From Lineus longissimus (taxonomy: Eukaryota > Nemertea > Pilidiophora > Heteronemertea > Lineidae), in assembly GCF_910592395.1 (NCBI RefSeq), contig NC_088316.1:11842001-11906000 (forward strand): a DNA stretch of 64,000 nt, written 5' to 3'. The stretch's first letter is position 1, and each line of letters begins with the position of its first letter. The position numbers and the translations under genes were made by a program. The notes beneath the pieces were generated by a model. The model saw nothing but the letters and a program-made list of their open reading frames with translations, was not told the DNA's origin and did not search any database. Below are positions 18,600-31,156 of the stretch, piece after piece.

Positions 18600-19500
18600 T
18601 TGATAACCGATTTTATTAATACAACACAATGGAAAGAATAACTCTGGTATTGTTGTTCTTTAGGTTTGCGCGCTAGACAGTATAAGTAGCATACATGACA
18701 AGACGCGTGCCCTGTCCCACAGATGGATATACGGTACGTCAGCCCCAACAAATGGTATTACAATCTCCTCGATGAGATCCAGCAAGACTTGAGTCCTGAC
18801 CAAACCAGTTTCGGTGTGAGCGATATGGACATTTGGCGGTGGATTAGCTCTTAACTCTTCCCTTACAGCAATTGTTGGTGTTTTAAAGGTAATGTGGCAT
18901 GTCATCTTCCTTCCGTTGCTGGTTATGCCAATGGTGACGCTACATCCAAGGCGGGGATTATTCCCACGCGATGACTTTATGTTAACTTGGCGATTGCCTT
19001 TTGTATCGTATGTGTAATTCGGCAATGCGTCGAAAAGAGCGAATGTGTCGTCTAGGTTTGCAATGAAAGATGGTGCGGTATCTCGAACTGTGTTGTGAAA
19101 TGCATTCCTAAAGTTGGTCACCACCTCATCAGCATTTTCCGGAAGTTGCTTGTCATCCTTGGTTTTCCGTCGGCATGTAATGCCGTGTCTTTTAAGGAAA
19201 CCTAAACGCCATCCGTTAGATGCGGTGAAAACGGAAAGTGTCGGCTGCTCTGACACGCAAAATAACCGCTGACGGTCTATTCCAAGGTCATCCCACCACT
19301 CTGTGTACAACCGTTATGCCTCGTGGGATATCTGTCTTCCTGCAATGGGCATACCTAGACCACGTTGCATCATAAACCAGTCGTAAAAATTTCTTTCCAT
19401 CTCCGGAAATAGCCCGGAAAATACAAAAGGGAAGGGCACGAATTAAGCGGTGTCGCATCGCAATTTTCAATGCTAAACGTTTCAACACCTCAAGCAAAAT
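18600..19500 (-). pseudogene. Pogo/Tigger-type transposase relic (Tc5 HTH + DDE_1)
   Basis: The longest intact piece is 18660-19310. It carries the CENP-B/Tc5 helix-turn-helix end (ASNGWRLGFLKRHGITCRRKT), then the DDE_1 start (APSFIANLDDTFALFDALP, first catalytic Asp) and CSVTIGITSNGRKM. Upstream in the same frame, sequence continuing the HTH region (RGLGMPIAGRQISHEA) is cut by a TAA just before RLYTEWWDDLGID. The frame shifts again after the PPNVHIAHTETG block, and the catalytic C-terminal half is missing. A normal protein would be ~450-550 residues. Dead copy. No flanking TIRs were found. Confidence 0.75.
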
Positions 19501-20380
19501 TGAAGAAACATTATAGCAAAAATCGGTAAGTTTGACCTTTTCATTTAGTGAATAGTGTCGACGGTGTTTAAGGGCCGGCTGCGGCTAGCTCCATAACTTC
19601 TTCCTCGATGCCTTGATCGGTTCGTGGCAATGCTCGGTTCGTGGCAATGCATGTAGTCCTCGGTATGGAGGATCTTCATTTCCCAATGACAATGACAATT
19701 TTTGTTCATCCCAATACTTTGCTTTTGAAGGGTTGATAATGAAGGTCGTGTCGTCGATGCCCATTGAATTACAGAACGGGATTCCACTTCATTGGCGTGA
19801 TGCAATCGATCTTCAAGCCACGAAAACCAGTCTTTAATAGAGTGAATGCTCAACATGATTAGGCCTAGTTGATTTCCGATGACCCATCAATCAAAGGAAT
19901 GGGTGTTTCTAATACCAGCTAGATACATGTAGGCCTCCTATCGCGGGCCTTTTTTAATATACAGAAGTACATCCCGAGCATTGTGTGTCTTGGAGTTGAG
20001 GATATCCAGTATTTCAAGGAGATGGATAGAATTATAGTATTATGTAAGATCTGCTTATTCACGCCTATACCTGAAGAAAGTAAGTCCTGCAAAGCCTTGT
20101 TCGATGACAGAGTTCTTCTGACCAGACAGGTGACGATGAAAAGTCTAAATAACATGGCTACTACTGTGAATATATGAGAGTGGGATAATGGACGGAATTA
20201 TCGACTGATATTAAACTCCCTTGATCAAGTAGTCTGGTCAGCAGAAACGAGCTTTCGATAGCACCCGGTTAGGTCAACGTTGTTTCGGCATACGCACACG
20301 ATATAATACCACTCAACACTGAATGTAGTCGCTTGCCTTATCGGTCGGTTGGGAAGGCTCACTATATCGTTCTCTCCTGT
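19501..20380. other. Non-coding stretch
   Basis: A 15-bp near-tandem duplication (TTCGTGGCAATGCTCGG / TTCGTGGCAATGC) occurs at 19,620-19,650. Nothing else recognised. Confidence 0.3.
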
Positions 20381-20385
20381 CAACA

Positions 20386-20896
20386 CACACGATACAACAG
20401 GTAACCGGAAAAACGCTGACCGACCGACCTACCGACCTACCAACCCAAGGAGTTTCGTAGTTGATTCTCAGATCTCTTAAGTCAATGCAATCCACGATAG
20501 CAGGTCATGTGAAATGAAATTGTAAACAAGCGCACGTGCGCTGTTCAAATGACAACAAATGCATATTGCGCGTTGCAGTTCATGCATTGCATCGGTCGAG
20601 ACACTCGAGCAGAAAAACTACAGTGCATCATGTTTTTATATCCACCGACCATGTAGACAAAGCATATCCTTTGAGTATCGTTATCAGTTCCTTACCGCGT
20701 GGGCTCGTGTTCCCGATATACTTGACTGAAGATGCTGCTGTCAGACATGTCGGAATCCATCACGTCCATTGCGCTGGGCACTACACAGATACATGTGCTA
20801 TAGAAAAGCGAAAGGGATACTGTATATGACGGTAGGTCGGTAGGTCGGTAGGTCGGTCGGTCGGTTGGTCGGCGTTTTTCCGGTTACCGATACAAC
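20386..20896. mobile_element. Foldback element with GGTC-rich arms
   Basis: The left arm (20386-20440) and right arm (20831-20896) are inverted repeats: CGATACAACAGGTAACCGG plus AAAAACGC, then GACCGACC/ACCTACC repeats, mirrored on the right by GGTAGGTCGG units, GTTTTTCCGGTTACCG and ATACAAC. About 390 bp lies between the arms and has no gene. Terminal inverted repeats with internal short tandem repeats are typical of foldback transposons. Confidence 0.55.
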
Positions 20897-20899
20897 ACG

Positions 20900-23310
20900 C
20901 TGATATGACTGAAATGTTGCTCCCATGGAGGCTCCTGTCGGTGCAACTATTGAGAGAGGCCTATTCTATTATGAGGAGAATATAACCTGCCACAATGGTT
21001 TGCCACATTCACGATTGATAATCACTAGCCAATATTTGAATGAAGTCATTCAAATCTATGACATCACTATAGGGCCTACCGATCAACAATGTTTTGTAAT
21101 CATTGTCATGTTTTATCATGTTTTCGTTTTTTCTCTCAGAACCTGCGAACGGGTAGTTCTGTAAAATATTATACATATAACTCTGCGAGAAAATGTTCAT
21201 TTTCAATAAACGACGTCCAGCCGGTCCTCAGGATGAAAAAATTATTTTGAAGATTCAATTCTGATTCTGAAATAAGAGTCTGATGACTCGGTGTATCATC
21301 AAATTCTTACTTAGAATCCTGTTAAGACTATTTTTAGAACCGGCCGGATGTCATATTATGGGAACTGGCTGAATGCTGTAAGGTTCTAAAGGTGGTTTGT
21401 CACTTTTTAGCATCTGGTCAGATAAAGCCTTTTTTAAAGTCCGGTGTGTACGTAGCCGTTGAAAAAGTTACAAAGTGATTGTGATCGTAGCTAGACACTT
21501 ACTGGGAATTCGTGAATGTGCATGCAGTAGACGGGAAAAAACTTGTCCCATAATGATAGAAGCCTCGTCCGTTTTCTAGGTGATGTCATATTCGTGAACT
21601 TAATATTTGGGGAGCCTGGCCTCCTCAGCCCAGGACGGTAACAAGTCTATGAGAGAAAACCCCGAAATCAAACCGGGTAGTCGCAGCTCGTCAGCCTGGA
21701 AAAGGCAACCAGACTAGGAGACGGAATCTCAAAAAAATAAAAAACCTGACCTCACGGATAATACCCGGTACACACTACAACGACTGTTGGACTGGTCATT
21801 TTTCACGATTAGACAGTGGCGCAACTATCGCGAATAAACCGGGCATGTAGATGTTCAACAGTCATAACCTTGGAGGACTGATGGCTGATTACAACTTGTT
21901 GTAGGAGCCGCCGTGGGCATGAGGTCCCTGGTTCCCACTGTTAGCAGTGGGACTCGAGGAAGGTCTTCGCCTTACACGTGCGTGCCTTACTCCACGTGAC
22001 CGAGTAGGGCTAATTGAGCAGCTCACGTGAGGTCTCTAAAAAGGTTTCAGGACAGGCCGGGGAATAAATTAATGGAAAATGGAAATACATGTATATTGTA
22101 GCAAAAAAGAAATTACATGTACTACTAAATATTCCACAATTTATTCGTTTGGAAACTGTGCGCGGAGTAGACTCCCTGGGCTGCCCATCGCATCATCCTA
22201 ACTTGGTCTCCTTGTGGACTGTCCGGTAAAAAGCGGGAATACGTGGGGTTGGACGATTTGATAGTCAAATGCCATTGCTGTAACGAAACTGTGAGGGCAT
22301 TTTCTGTCACCGATTCAGAGCGCTCGACCAATACCGCTTTGTCATACATAATAGTGTAGATGATTTTTATACTCTTCATTCCTACACTGCATTTCTTCCA
22401 TGGTTTTAGATGGTCTACGTACGCACAGCGTTGTATAGTTAGTTGACCCACTTGTCAATAAACAACAAAGAAAACCAAATTCTGAAGTCAAGAAAACTGC
22501 AGAATTAACTATTCCTGCATGTACAAAGCCAAGCACTCGAGTTTATACTCTTACATTTCAACTGCATTGAGGTTTCAGGTCAGCCTGTCACGTGACTGAT
22601 ATTTAAACAGACTGGAGGCATCCTGACCATGTCTACTTCTTTTCTAATGTTGTACACATGCTCATCTCCTGTACACGCATGGCGACACTTCGACAAATTA
22701 ATAGATCTTAAAACGAGCGTGCTCAGAAGAAATATCAAAGCAGGTTTTGAATCACAATAATATCAAACAAACTATAGGACATGTGGATGAAATTATGATT
22801 TAGATAGCAGCTTGTATCAAAATTGAATCCCATCAGAAGTGATGAATTGTCAATTGTATGCGAGGTTGTTTTCCAGGTTTTGACCCAAGTTATGCGAAGG
22901 CTATGGGACTTGTGTACGATTTATGTTTCAACTTTGTCTGTGCAGTTAATAAAGCTGCGTGAGATGCTGGCAAATTCGTCCATGGCCACTGAAATGAGTG
23001 AGCGGCTTTTTACTCCAGTATGATTGTTCTTCTTCTGTTTCATCGTTAAACTTTGTTCCTGAAACTACTCAACGGTTTTTTTAAAATTTTGTTTCAGCTA
23101 AAGTAGAAACACGCGTTCTTGACACTCACAACTCCTCACGCGAAAAACCTTTCTCGCAACGTGAGTGTACGTCGATTTCGGACTGAAAAGACTCTTGGTA
23201 TTATTAAGGGCATTGTGACCAAGATGACGGCTGTCCTGTCACCTTCCATTCTGCAGTCACAGTTTCCATCAGTATATAACACATGAGATGGACAAATTCA
23301 AAAACTGACT
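20900..23310. other. Long non-coding stretch
   Basis: No coding exon recognised. Around 21,900-22,060 there is a GC-richer block (CCCACTGTTAGCAGTGGG, a perfect 8-bp-stem hairpin at ~21,936-21,953, and repeated CACGTG cores), which may be a repeat fragment. Confidence 0.3.
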
Positions 23311-23318
23311 AAATCAAC

Positions 23319-23860
23319 ACAGTTTTCCCATTTTGGTTCCGACTTGACCCGAGTGAGGCCTCCGTGCATAGATAATTTTGGTGCGGATCGATGCACGGTG
23401 GCGCGCAACACGGAGACGAATATCTGCACCTCGACGTCACGCTCAGATTACCCCGCTACTGCGACGATAATGGAAATGACGTTGCGTCGTAATAGTGAGG
23501 TGACGTGAACACTCATCTCGGCGTGCAAGTTTTTTTTCCGTATTAAAAGTAACGGATTACCCGTTTATCTACTGTCTAAGAGTAGAAATTAAATTGGAAA
23601 AGCATCAACAACCTTCAGAAAAATAGTTTACTGATGAAACTGAAGGACAAACAAACATAACCAAATAAAAAGCCCCCATTCCTTCACTTTTGTTACAACG
23701 CAACACATTATTTCCATTGTCCGGGGTAAATCAAGCGCCGATGACATTCGTCTCCGCGTAACACATCGCTGAGCATCGATCTGCACAATGACTTGATTTC
23801 ACAAAGGCCTCGCTCGGGTCAAGATGGGATTCAAATCGGAAAAGCGTGATACTCCAGTTA
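23319..23860. mobile_element. Imperfect long inverted repeat (MITE/foldback-like, ~540 bp)
   Basis: The left arm starts TTTTCCCATTTTGG...GACTTGACCCGAG.GAGGCCT. The reverse complement of the right arm reads CTTTTCCGATTTGAATCCC..CTTGACCCGAGCGAGGCCT. Both continue through GCGGATCGATGC / GCAGATCGATGC and CGGAGACGAAT. Similarity extends roughly 150-190 bp into each arm with indels. There is no coding capacity. This is most likely a non-autonomous DNA element with long degenerate TIRs. Confidence 0.55.
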
Positions 23861-26800
23861 GTTTTTATATTTCTTTTATTTTATGTGTGATCAGATAATG
23901 GGAACTGCACTGAAGGAATGAAAGGCGACTGAGTAGCGACGGCTTGGTGATAATGTCTTTATTAATGCCAATGATCCTTTAACGCATACAGCCCGATGTT
24001 TTCATCAGTTGAAAGTGTATCCTAGGTATTCTCCTGAGATTTCACTTTAAAGTGACGAACGCCGTCTTCCCAAACTGAGGAGAAATAAATATCCTTAATT
24101 TACTAAGCTCTTGTATTGCATCTTTTTATCCCTATGTAATGATCGAAGCTCGCCGTGATATTGAACCCTATATGATAATACTATAATGCGGCTCGATAAA
24201 GTGCCATTTGGGGGTAGTGTTTCGTCTCGAAATTTTGCACGTTTGCAGGTGATATGTTATCCTGATGCAACGTTATGTTTATTTTCGGAAATTTACTTCA
24301 GCGGAGCAGTAATGAAGGATTTTTAATCGGACACTGTCAATTCTCCTTACCACTCACAGAAGCCAAGTCATTGCTGTTTAGTTATGCAGGGGCTTAATCA
24401 ATTACCTGCACTCTCTGTGGGGTGGCTAACATTACCTGTTGAACAGCTGGCTGTAGGGGGATGATTGGAATAGCCTGTACCTGTTGACCTGCTGAACTAA
24501 GGTTAATGTTATTTTCAATCCACGATTGCAGGTCACCTGATGTTCGAGATTTCGCGGGGAAAGAAATTGTAAACAAACGTATGTGTGCAGTTCAAATGTA
24601 AACAAAAATGTATTTTGGTACTTTCGGTTGCTGGACTTGGGTTTTCGCGCAGTAAGGAGCTGGGGTCAAATTGGTGGTCTATTGTTTATGGGTGCTGTGT
24701 TAGCCAGAGCTAGCCCTTGATAATGAAGGTTACCATGGTCTGTTTATGTGCTCACCACAGCTTTCAATACTTGATCTGAAGAGGCGCGCTGAACCTGAAA
24801 TGGCCTTGTCAAGGAGCTGCTCACGGTGCTGAACTTCTAACTTGCCTGTCGACTAAGTGCCTTGCCCGAGACCTGGCTACATGTAGGAGGAGCACGCATT
24901 TTAAAGTTATAGTAGTGATAGTGCAATTGGTTCGAGCCATTTGGAGGCCGACATGTGAAGGCCTATCTGGGTACTCCTTCTTCTCCGTATAAAAAGGGGC
25001 ATTGCTGACTAAGGAACGAGGCATTGCCTCATCATCTCTATCGGACCAACTGATATACTTTTATATGCACGCATACAGCACGCCACAGCTAGGTCCGAGT
25101 CTGTGGACAAATGGTTGGTTTAATTCGATATGGCTCCTTTGATATTGCATTAGATTTTCATTGCAATTCAATCAATTCAAGGTATAGCCCATTTGAACCT
25201 GCCTGCGCCACGGGTACAATGCTAGTCTTACCATAATACATCCGGACATAACCAGTGATTTTCAATAATTATCGAATGAGTTGCGAAAAGTGTAATGTCA
25301 ACTTGTAAGACGTTTTATTTTGCCTCTGTCTGTAATATAACATGCAAATCTTGTAAGTAAAATAAATGAGATCTTAGTCTCTAACTTGCTGGCTCATCGT
25401 TGTTGAGTTTAACCAGTGTAAGATCTCTATTCAGCAGTGTCTTTGTTCTTGGACACTTCTCTTTATGGTGTTTAATTACATCTTTTGAAGGGGAAGAATA
25501 TGTGTGATAGTATGACTCCTGGTCTCCTCCTTTAATGGGCTTTGGGAGTGGCGCAGTATTAACTATGGTTGATGTTATGAATATGTCTGAAGTCTTCATA
25601 GTCTTCATGGTCTTTAGCGCTATCGCATGTCACCAGTGTGATGGAGTTTGAACTCCCTCCGAATGCGTAGGTTTTCTCCCGTTGAAACAGTTTTCCTCCT
25701 ACAGGACATTCCAGACGCCATGTCCTGTTGCTTGGAATATAAAATAAATATTTAGAATAATAACCTGGTTTTATTTTGTTTTTCCTCTGAACTTGCAGAA
25801 ACTTTTTAAAATGAGGTGTATATTCCTAACCATCCCACATTTTGGGAGTGGTGCGACCCTATGGTAACAATAATAAGGTTTCGCTGTCCCGTTCCGAGGA
25901 CAAATTCACCGAGAATGACCATCTTTTGAGTATGATATTACTTATTGCGTGGTCTTCCCATTCTTAAAACGTCACCCGTACCCCCCCCCCCCCCCCCCCC
26001 GACACACACACACATACACCCCTACACACAGATATGTTAATTTGAGTTGTTCCTTCTTCGCTGCGGTAAGCACGGTGGGTAACTGTACTGGTGCATAATT
26101 GCCATTGCAACACAATAGAAACAAGGCGGTCCCATTACAGTGTTGGAGGGGTATACAATCAGATATATAATAATCGGGTATACAAAAATGATAAATGCGG
26201 GCCTTACGCCCCTCATAATGAACTAATCTTTTGTCGGTTTCTTTTGTGTCGTCATTTCCTCTCCAGATAAACACGTATTTTTCTTTGGCAAACCGATACG
26301 TTTACCCACCGTGGTTAGGGATAGTGAATAGTGTGCTTTGATCAACCAGGCCCTGTTCATGCTGTTGGTGCTCACCAAGGTCATATCACATTTGTGTGTG
26401 GATCCAGTATCTGTCTGTGGTTTTTGTGTCTGTTAACTATTTGTGCATACATGTACTTCTCTCTCTCTTTATCTCGTCAAAAGTTGAACTTTTAGAAAGT
26501 TGCACATTTTATCAACTGTTAGCATGTCTAAATCATGTCGTACAATAAATTTCATCAATTGTATCTTTTATGCACGTTTTCCTCTATTTATTGTGCTACA
26601 CTTTTTGCTGAATTTCAATAAAGATGGGGCAGTAATGAACACCATTATGACGGGAGTTGTCAGGGAACGAAAGCCAAGGCGACTAGGCGCGCCGTGCCCA
26701 TTTGAATGGCGTCGATGTGGGCAAAATACCTCCCATATGCCATATGGAATCTGACGAGCGCATGGATATTGTGCTTAGGCAAGAATCGAATAATCTATTG

Positions 26801-27584
26801 TAATCTAATGTAATCTAATTGAAAAGTTCTGGTCATCAGAATAAGGATGACAGACGATTCCACTATTGACTGACTGTTCACCCGTACGAGGTCTTTTAGT
26901 TTACCAAGCATCAGACACATCGGGACGCAACTTGCTGTCTCATCCGACCCGGACGTCACAATCCTGGGTCAGGATAGCCAGACCTGCATGCCGCCATTGC
27001 CGCCTCACTACACTAATATCATTGCGCTGGACCGAGTCAATTTATTTCTTGCTTTGCAGGGACGCTGACAAAGACAGGACTTAGAGAATAATCTCGGCCA
27101 AGAAAGGAAGGAACGAGTCCAAGCTTAAAAGCATGACAATTCCTCTTACAAAATCTACTTCAAACAACACTGCAAAGATGTAGTTCTAGGTACAATGTAT
27201 GCATGTGTCATGCACATATTCCTTACCAAGGAGCTATTAAATAGATATATTTCAGAAATGAGAGATGCCGTTTCTTCTTCTTATTTCCACATACTATAAA
27301 TATGGCCGGGGATATTCAGCAAACCGCTCGCCGAACCATTTTTTGTTACTCCTGTTTGGAGAGCCGGTTGGCGAACAGCACTGAAATATCCACCCAGTTT
27401 GGTAAGTCCGGCTTGAGTAGTGCATTCCTTTTGTGAGAACTATAACAAAAGGTTTGTACCGTAAGTAAAATAAACATAAACAGTTTTGATGTGTATTTGT
27501 TATCATCAATTAATCATAATCGATATAGACGTATCAGCGATTTATCGATTTAGCGATTTATCGATTTATCGATAACCGATATGC
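23861..27584. other. Long non-coding stretch
   Basis: Contains a C20 run followed by CA repeats (25,981-26,035) and an ATCGATTT-type simple repeat (27,535-27,580). A segment at about 24,515-24,605 resembles 20,485-20,550 (CAATCCACGATTGCAGGTCA; GAAATTGTAAACAA), so an old dispersed repeat is likely. A short frame at 24,394-24,576 (minus) is Gln/Pro/Val-rich and could be a regulatory-protein exon, but this is unproven. Confidence 0.3.
25981..26000 (+). repeat. Poly-C tract (20 nt)
   Basis: Uninterrupted C20 followed by GACACACACACACA. Confidence 0.95.
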
Positions 27585-27722
27585 CTTTGTTGTGGTACAA
27601 GCATCATCACTTTTAGTTTGGCTTATTGATCAATGTTCCTCAATGGATTATTGAGGATCACTCAGATCAAATCTGTATCAGACGTCGATGATAATTGGGT
27701 TTCTTCCGCGGAAACGCCCAAC

Positions 27723-30700
27723 ATGAAACGCCTGCTGCATTCCAGTTTGTTGCTGTCAATCCACATTTCCTTGCTGACAGAGGCAATCCTACATCAAAAT
27801 ACGGAGCGTGAGTACCACCATACACACTTAGTGCTTCCTATCGCATTTCCGCACTCATCCTCGATATTTTCTCTTCAATGATGAACCAAACCGATTCATT
27901 CCTGACCGCAGCCTCCTCCTCTCGAGCCCAAATATGAACCAAACCGATTCATTCCTGACCTCAGCCTCCTCCCCACGAGCCCAAAGATGAGCCCAACCGA
28001 TTCATTCCTGACCGCAGCTAGCCCATTATATAGCCTCGATCCGCTACGCTGTACATCGAGCCCATGTGTGAGCTCGAAAAAAGCCAGGAATTCTAGCCCA
28101 AACGCATTTAAGCTTAAGCCATGAAGAAAAACAGGAAAACCCATCGGTGTAATAATAATTTGACGTCACAAGGCCAGCCAACCAATCAAGCCATTGTTTC
28201 GGCAACCAATCATTTTTGCAATAGGCACCTCGCACTTCGTCCGTTTTGGGGTTCGTCCCTTTTGGGGACGAAGTATTGGTCCAGACCACAGCCACCTCCC
28301 CTCGTACTTCCGCCCATCAAACAGAGAAGGACATCATTTGAAGAATTCTCGTTCTCCTTTCAGCTATCATCAGTTATAGTCTGAATGGACCTCATCCAGA
28401 CGTAAGGTAGGTATATGGACTTACAATCAATCACGAAAGCAGGTCTCAAACCGTCTTTGATTGCCAATATCACTTAATACCCATTGTCCGCTCAAATGAT
28501 GCAGAGACGAAACATAACATATTCTAATGAGTCAGGGTGCTGCTTCGAGCCCAGGCCGTCACATCGCAAAAAATTATCCATATCTTCCATATTTTACTAT
28601 ACTGATTTTCAACTCACGCCTTCTGCTTGAGTGCATAAGCGGCTATTCCTTAAACCGCCCATTTGGTTGCTAAATCGCTACGGTTTTCCACCGTGGTTAG
28701 CAGAGCCGGAGAACGTTAACTCATGATTTCCTCAGGATGCTCTTAACTAGTGTGAAGTAACATGATTTCATTTTCATTTTCATTTTTATTATTTGTTCAT
28801 TATTTAGAATCACTGGTAACGCAGCTTACGTTCACTCAGTCATATTCCGGTCTGTCTTGACAATTAGGGACAACACGGCAAGGGTCACAATTCCAAGATT
28901 CGAGATCAGGGGCTTTAGTTTCACTATAGCTCTTTATATATACATACTTGAACATAATAGATGGGCGGTGCTAGTAGGTGACTGGACAACACCATGCCAG
29001 TTTCAGCTTTATTTTTCACGAATCAAATTTGGGTTTCACCTCCGTCAGACTTATCATAAAGTTATCATTCACCTAAAATGCAAAATTAAAGACACTTTAT
29101 TAAACCTGCTACGGTGGACATCTGTTGTTGTGACCTGGGACCGTCGAGAGCGTACAGCAGCGATGTATGTGAATGGTCAAGTTGTCCAAAGGCAACATGT
29201 CATGGGAAGTAACCTGGAAAGTATTTACAACAAGCATGAGCGGTATCAGCTCGGATGGAATTGGAAGGGGGATGAGCACGGTGGAGTGGGTGTGTTTATC
29301 GGATCCATGAGTAACCTCCATGTTTATCACCATGCACTTTCTCCAAGCAATGTCAAGAAGTTCCATAGCGCCAGTAGGTGTACGCGATGTTATAACTTAT
29401 ATCACCAGTAGGAGTCTTGACGGTTTCTCTAACTTTTCCTGATTTATCTGACAATAGTATAATAATAATAATAATATTTTATTATTTTTATAGCGCCACT
29501 TAAAAATTAATTGCCAGTAGCGCTTTACAAAAGTACATTCATACAGTAATAATAGGAAAGAGATTTAAAACATGATTAATTACAGGACAGTTGAAAACAT
29601 AGTTAAAACAATCAGTGATAAAAGGCTTCCTTAAACAAATATGTCTTGATGCATTGTTTAAAACTTTTAAAACATACAATCTGCCTAAGATGTGTGGGCA
29701 ATGCATTCCAAAGCCGCGGAGCACAGACCCCAAAAGCTCTATCACCAGCAGTGACTTTTTTGGAACGTTTCCACTCCAGGGCAGGAGCCGAGTGAGCTCT
29801 GGTTCCCTGCCTAAAACGCTGGAGTGGAAGCTGAAGATAGTTGGGGCCGGTGCCCTGCACGGCTTTGAAAGCGAAGGTTAAAATTTTGAACTTAACACGT
29901 TGTTGAACGGGGAGCCAATGAGGTCATATAAAACAGGCGTGATGTGATCATATTTTCCAGTACCCGTCAAGAGTCTGGCTGCTTGGTTTTGAAGTTTCTG
30001 GAGGCGGTTAATTTCACAGAGAGGGAGACCATAGTACAATGAGTTACCAAAATCGAGTCTAGATGTAATAAAAGATGTAATAGTCCGACAATGTCCGACT
30101 TTTCCCTGAAAGTTCGGTTTTTTTTAAACTTGCGATAATATCAGGACTTCCCAAAATAGGTCAATAAAGATTGAATGGGGTTAATGAGGTGTGAGCCAAA
30201 CACTCAGAGTGACCCAAAGTGTGAATACTAATTAGCTCACTCAAGTAGGTAACCTAATGCCACTGACCATCGCTATTGCTCGATCAGTGGTCTGATATCT
30301 CGGCTAGTGTAGCGTGTTTGTTTCTTATTCAAAACCACAATATACTTCTTCCTCGAATCGAGTATTGTATTAAAATACGAGGCTGAAGTCAGAAACTCTT
30401 CAACAGATCCCCAATTGGTAGCTGGCTAAATTCTTTACGTTTTGTTTTTTCAGTCGTCGTTGATAGAGGGAAGTACATCCGGACAAACACGGACCGAAGC
30501 TTATATGACGTATCTGGCCCAATTGAAACATCAACACGACGCACAACAATAAGTTGCATTGCGTATTGTCAATCGTGGATTGTTCCTTGCAAACATGCTA
30601 TTTTCTCGCAGAAAGCAAAGAAATGTGAGCTTTTCTCAAAGTCGATTTATGTTTTACAAATAAGAACTAACTTAAAGGCAGAGGTTAAAACAGGATTTCA

Positions 30701-30728
30701 CTACAAGCTAAAAGTGGAGGCCATGTAA
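27723..30728 (+). CDS. Secreted LamG-domain protein with Cys-containing C-terminal domain, copy A (4 exons, 322 aa)
   Basis: Exons: 27723-27807, 28364-28406, 28808-29373, 30454-30728 (85+43+566+275 = 969 bp, in frame). Exon 1 encodes a signal peptide (MKRLLHSSLLLSIHISLLTEA). The 43-nt mini-exon encodes ISYSLNGPHPDV. Exon 3 is a full LamG/concanavalin A-like sandwich (GFSFTIALYIY, LRWTSVVVTWDR, AAMYVNGQVVQ, YQLGW, VGVFIGSMSNLHVYHHAL). Exon 4 has cysteines spaced like a PAN/apple-type domain (TISCIAYCQSWIVPCKHAIF ... KCELF). Donors are GTGAGT, GTAGGT and GTAGGT; acceptors TTTCAG, ATTTAG and TTTTCAG; phases agree. It is probably an extracellular carbohydrate- or protein-binding lectin. A later LINE insertion lies in intron 3. 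The ligand is unknown. Confidence 0.8.
27879..28020 (+). repeat. ~56-bp minisatellite in intron 1 of copy A (about 3 units)
   Basis: The unit is built around CCGATTCATTCCTGACC and CAGCCTCCTCC, ending CGAGCCCAAA. Copies B (~32,117-32,205) and C (~38,194-38,300) carry two units each. Confidence 0.8.
29459..30084 (-). mobile_element. 5'-truncated LINE (non-LTR retrotransposon) with 6-bp target duplication
   Basis: On the minus strand it encodes the C-terminal end typical of CR1/L2-like reverse transcriptase proteins: NRLQKLQNQAARLLTG, HITPVLYDLHWLPVQQR, then GDRAFGVCAPRLWNALP and FKQCIKTYLFKEAF. It ends in an ATT-rich microsatellite tail at 29,459-29,490. AATAGT flanks it at 29453-29458 and 30079-30084. 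The corresponding place in copy B (36113-36118) has a single AATAGT, so the insertion came after the duplication. Confidence 0.85.
30207..30244 (+). repeat. Left arm of inverted repeat around the last exon, copy A
   Basis: Pairs with 31119-31156 (about 36 of 38 bases complementary). The last coding exon (30454-30728) lies between the arms. The same arrangement is kept in copy B. Confidence 0.8.
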
Positions 30729-31118
30729 TTAATGAATAATTTGGCCATGTAATGATTGAAAAGAGTTGCTTCTTTCTGATGAGCAGCATAACAAATTTCC
30801 ATTGATACAGATAGACAAGCCAAAAGTCGTCAGTATACTCGGCGACGAAGGAATTACCTCTACTGGTATCATCAGTTGCGACGTGGTACTATCGGCATAA
30901 CCTTGTGCACGTGTGGAACATCAAAATACATTCACTAGAAGTGGCTTTTCCGACTTCTTAACAGTTTCTCTACCGTTTTCCTGATTTATCCGAAAAAAGT
31001 CCGACATTGTCCGACTTTTCCCAGAAAGGAAAAAACCTGTGAAAAATATCAGGGCTTCCCAAAATAGAGCATTTGAGGTCATAGACCTGGGTTGGATAGG
31101 GTTAATGAGGTGACTTAA

Positions 31119-31156
31119 TTGAGTGAGCTAATTAGTATTTACACTTAGGGTCACTC
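31119..31156 (-). repeat. Right arm of inverted repeat around the last exon, copy A
   Basis: Complement of 30207-30244. It lies downstream of the stop codon, so it is 3' UTR or intergenic. Confidence 0.8.
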
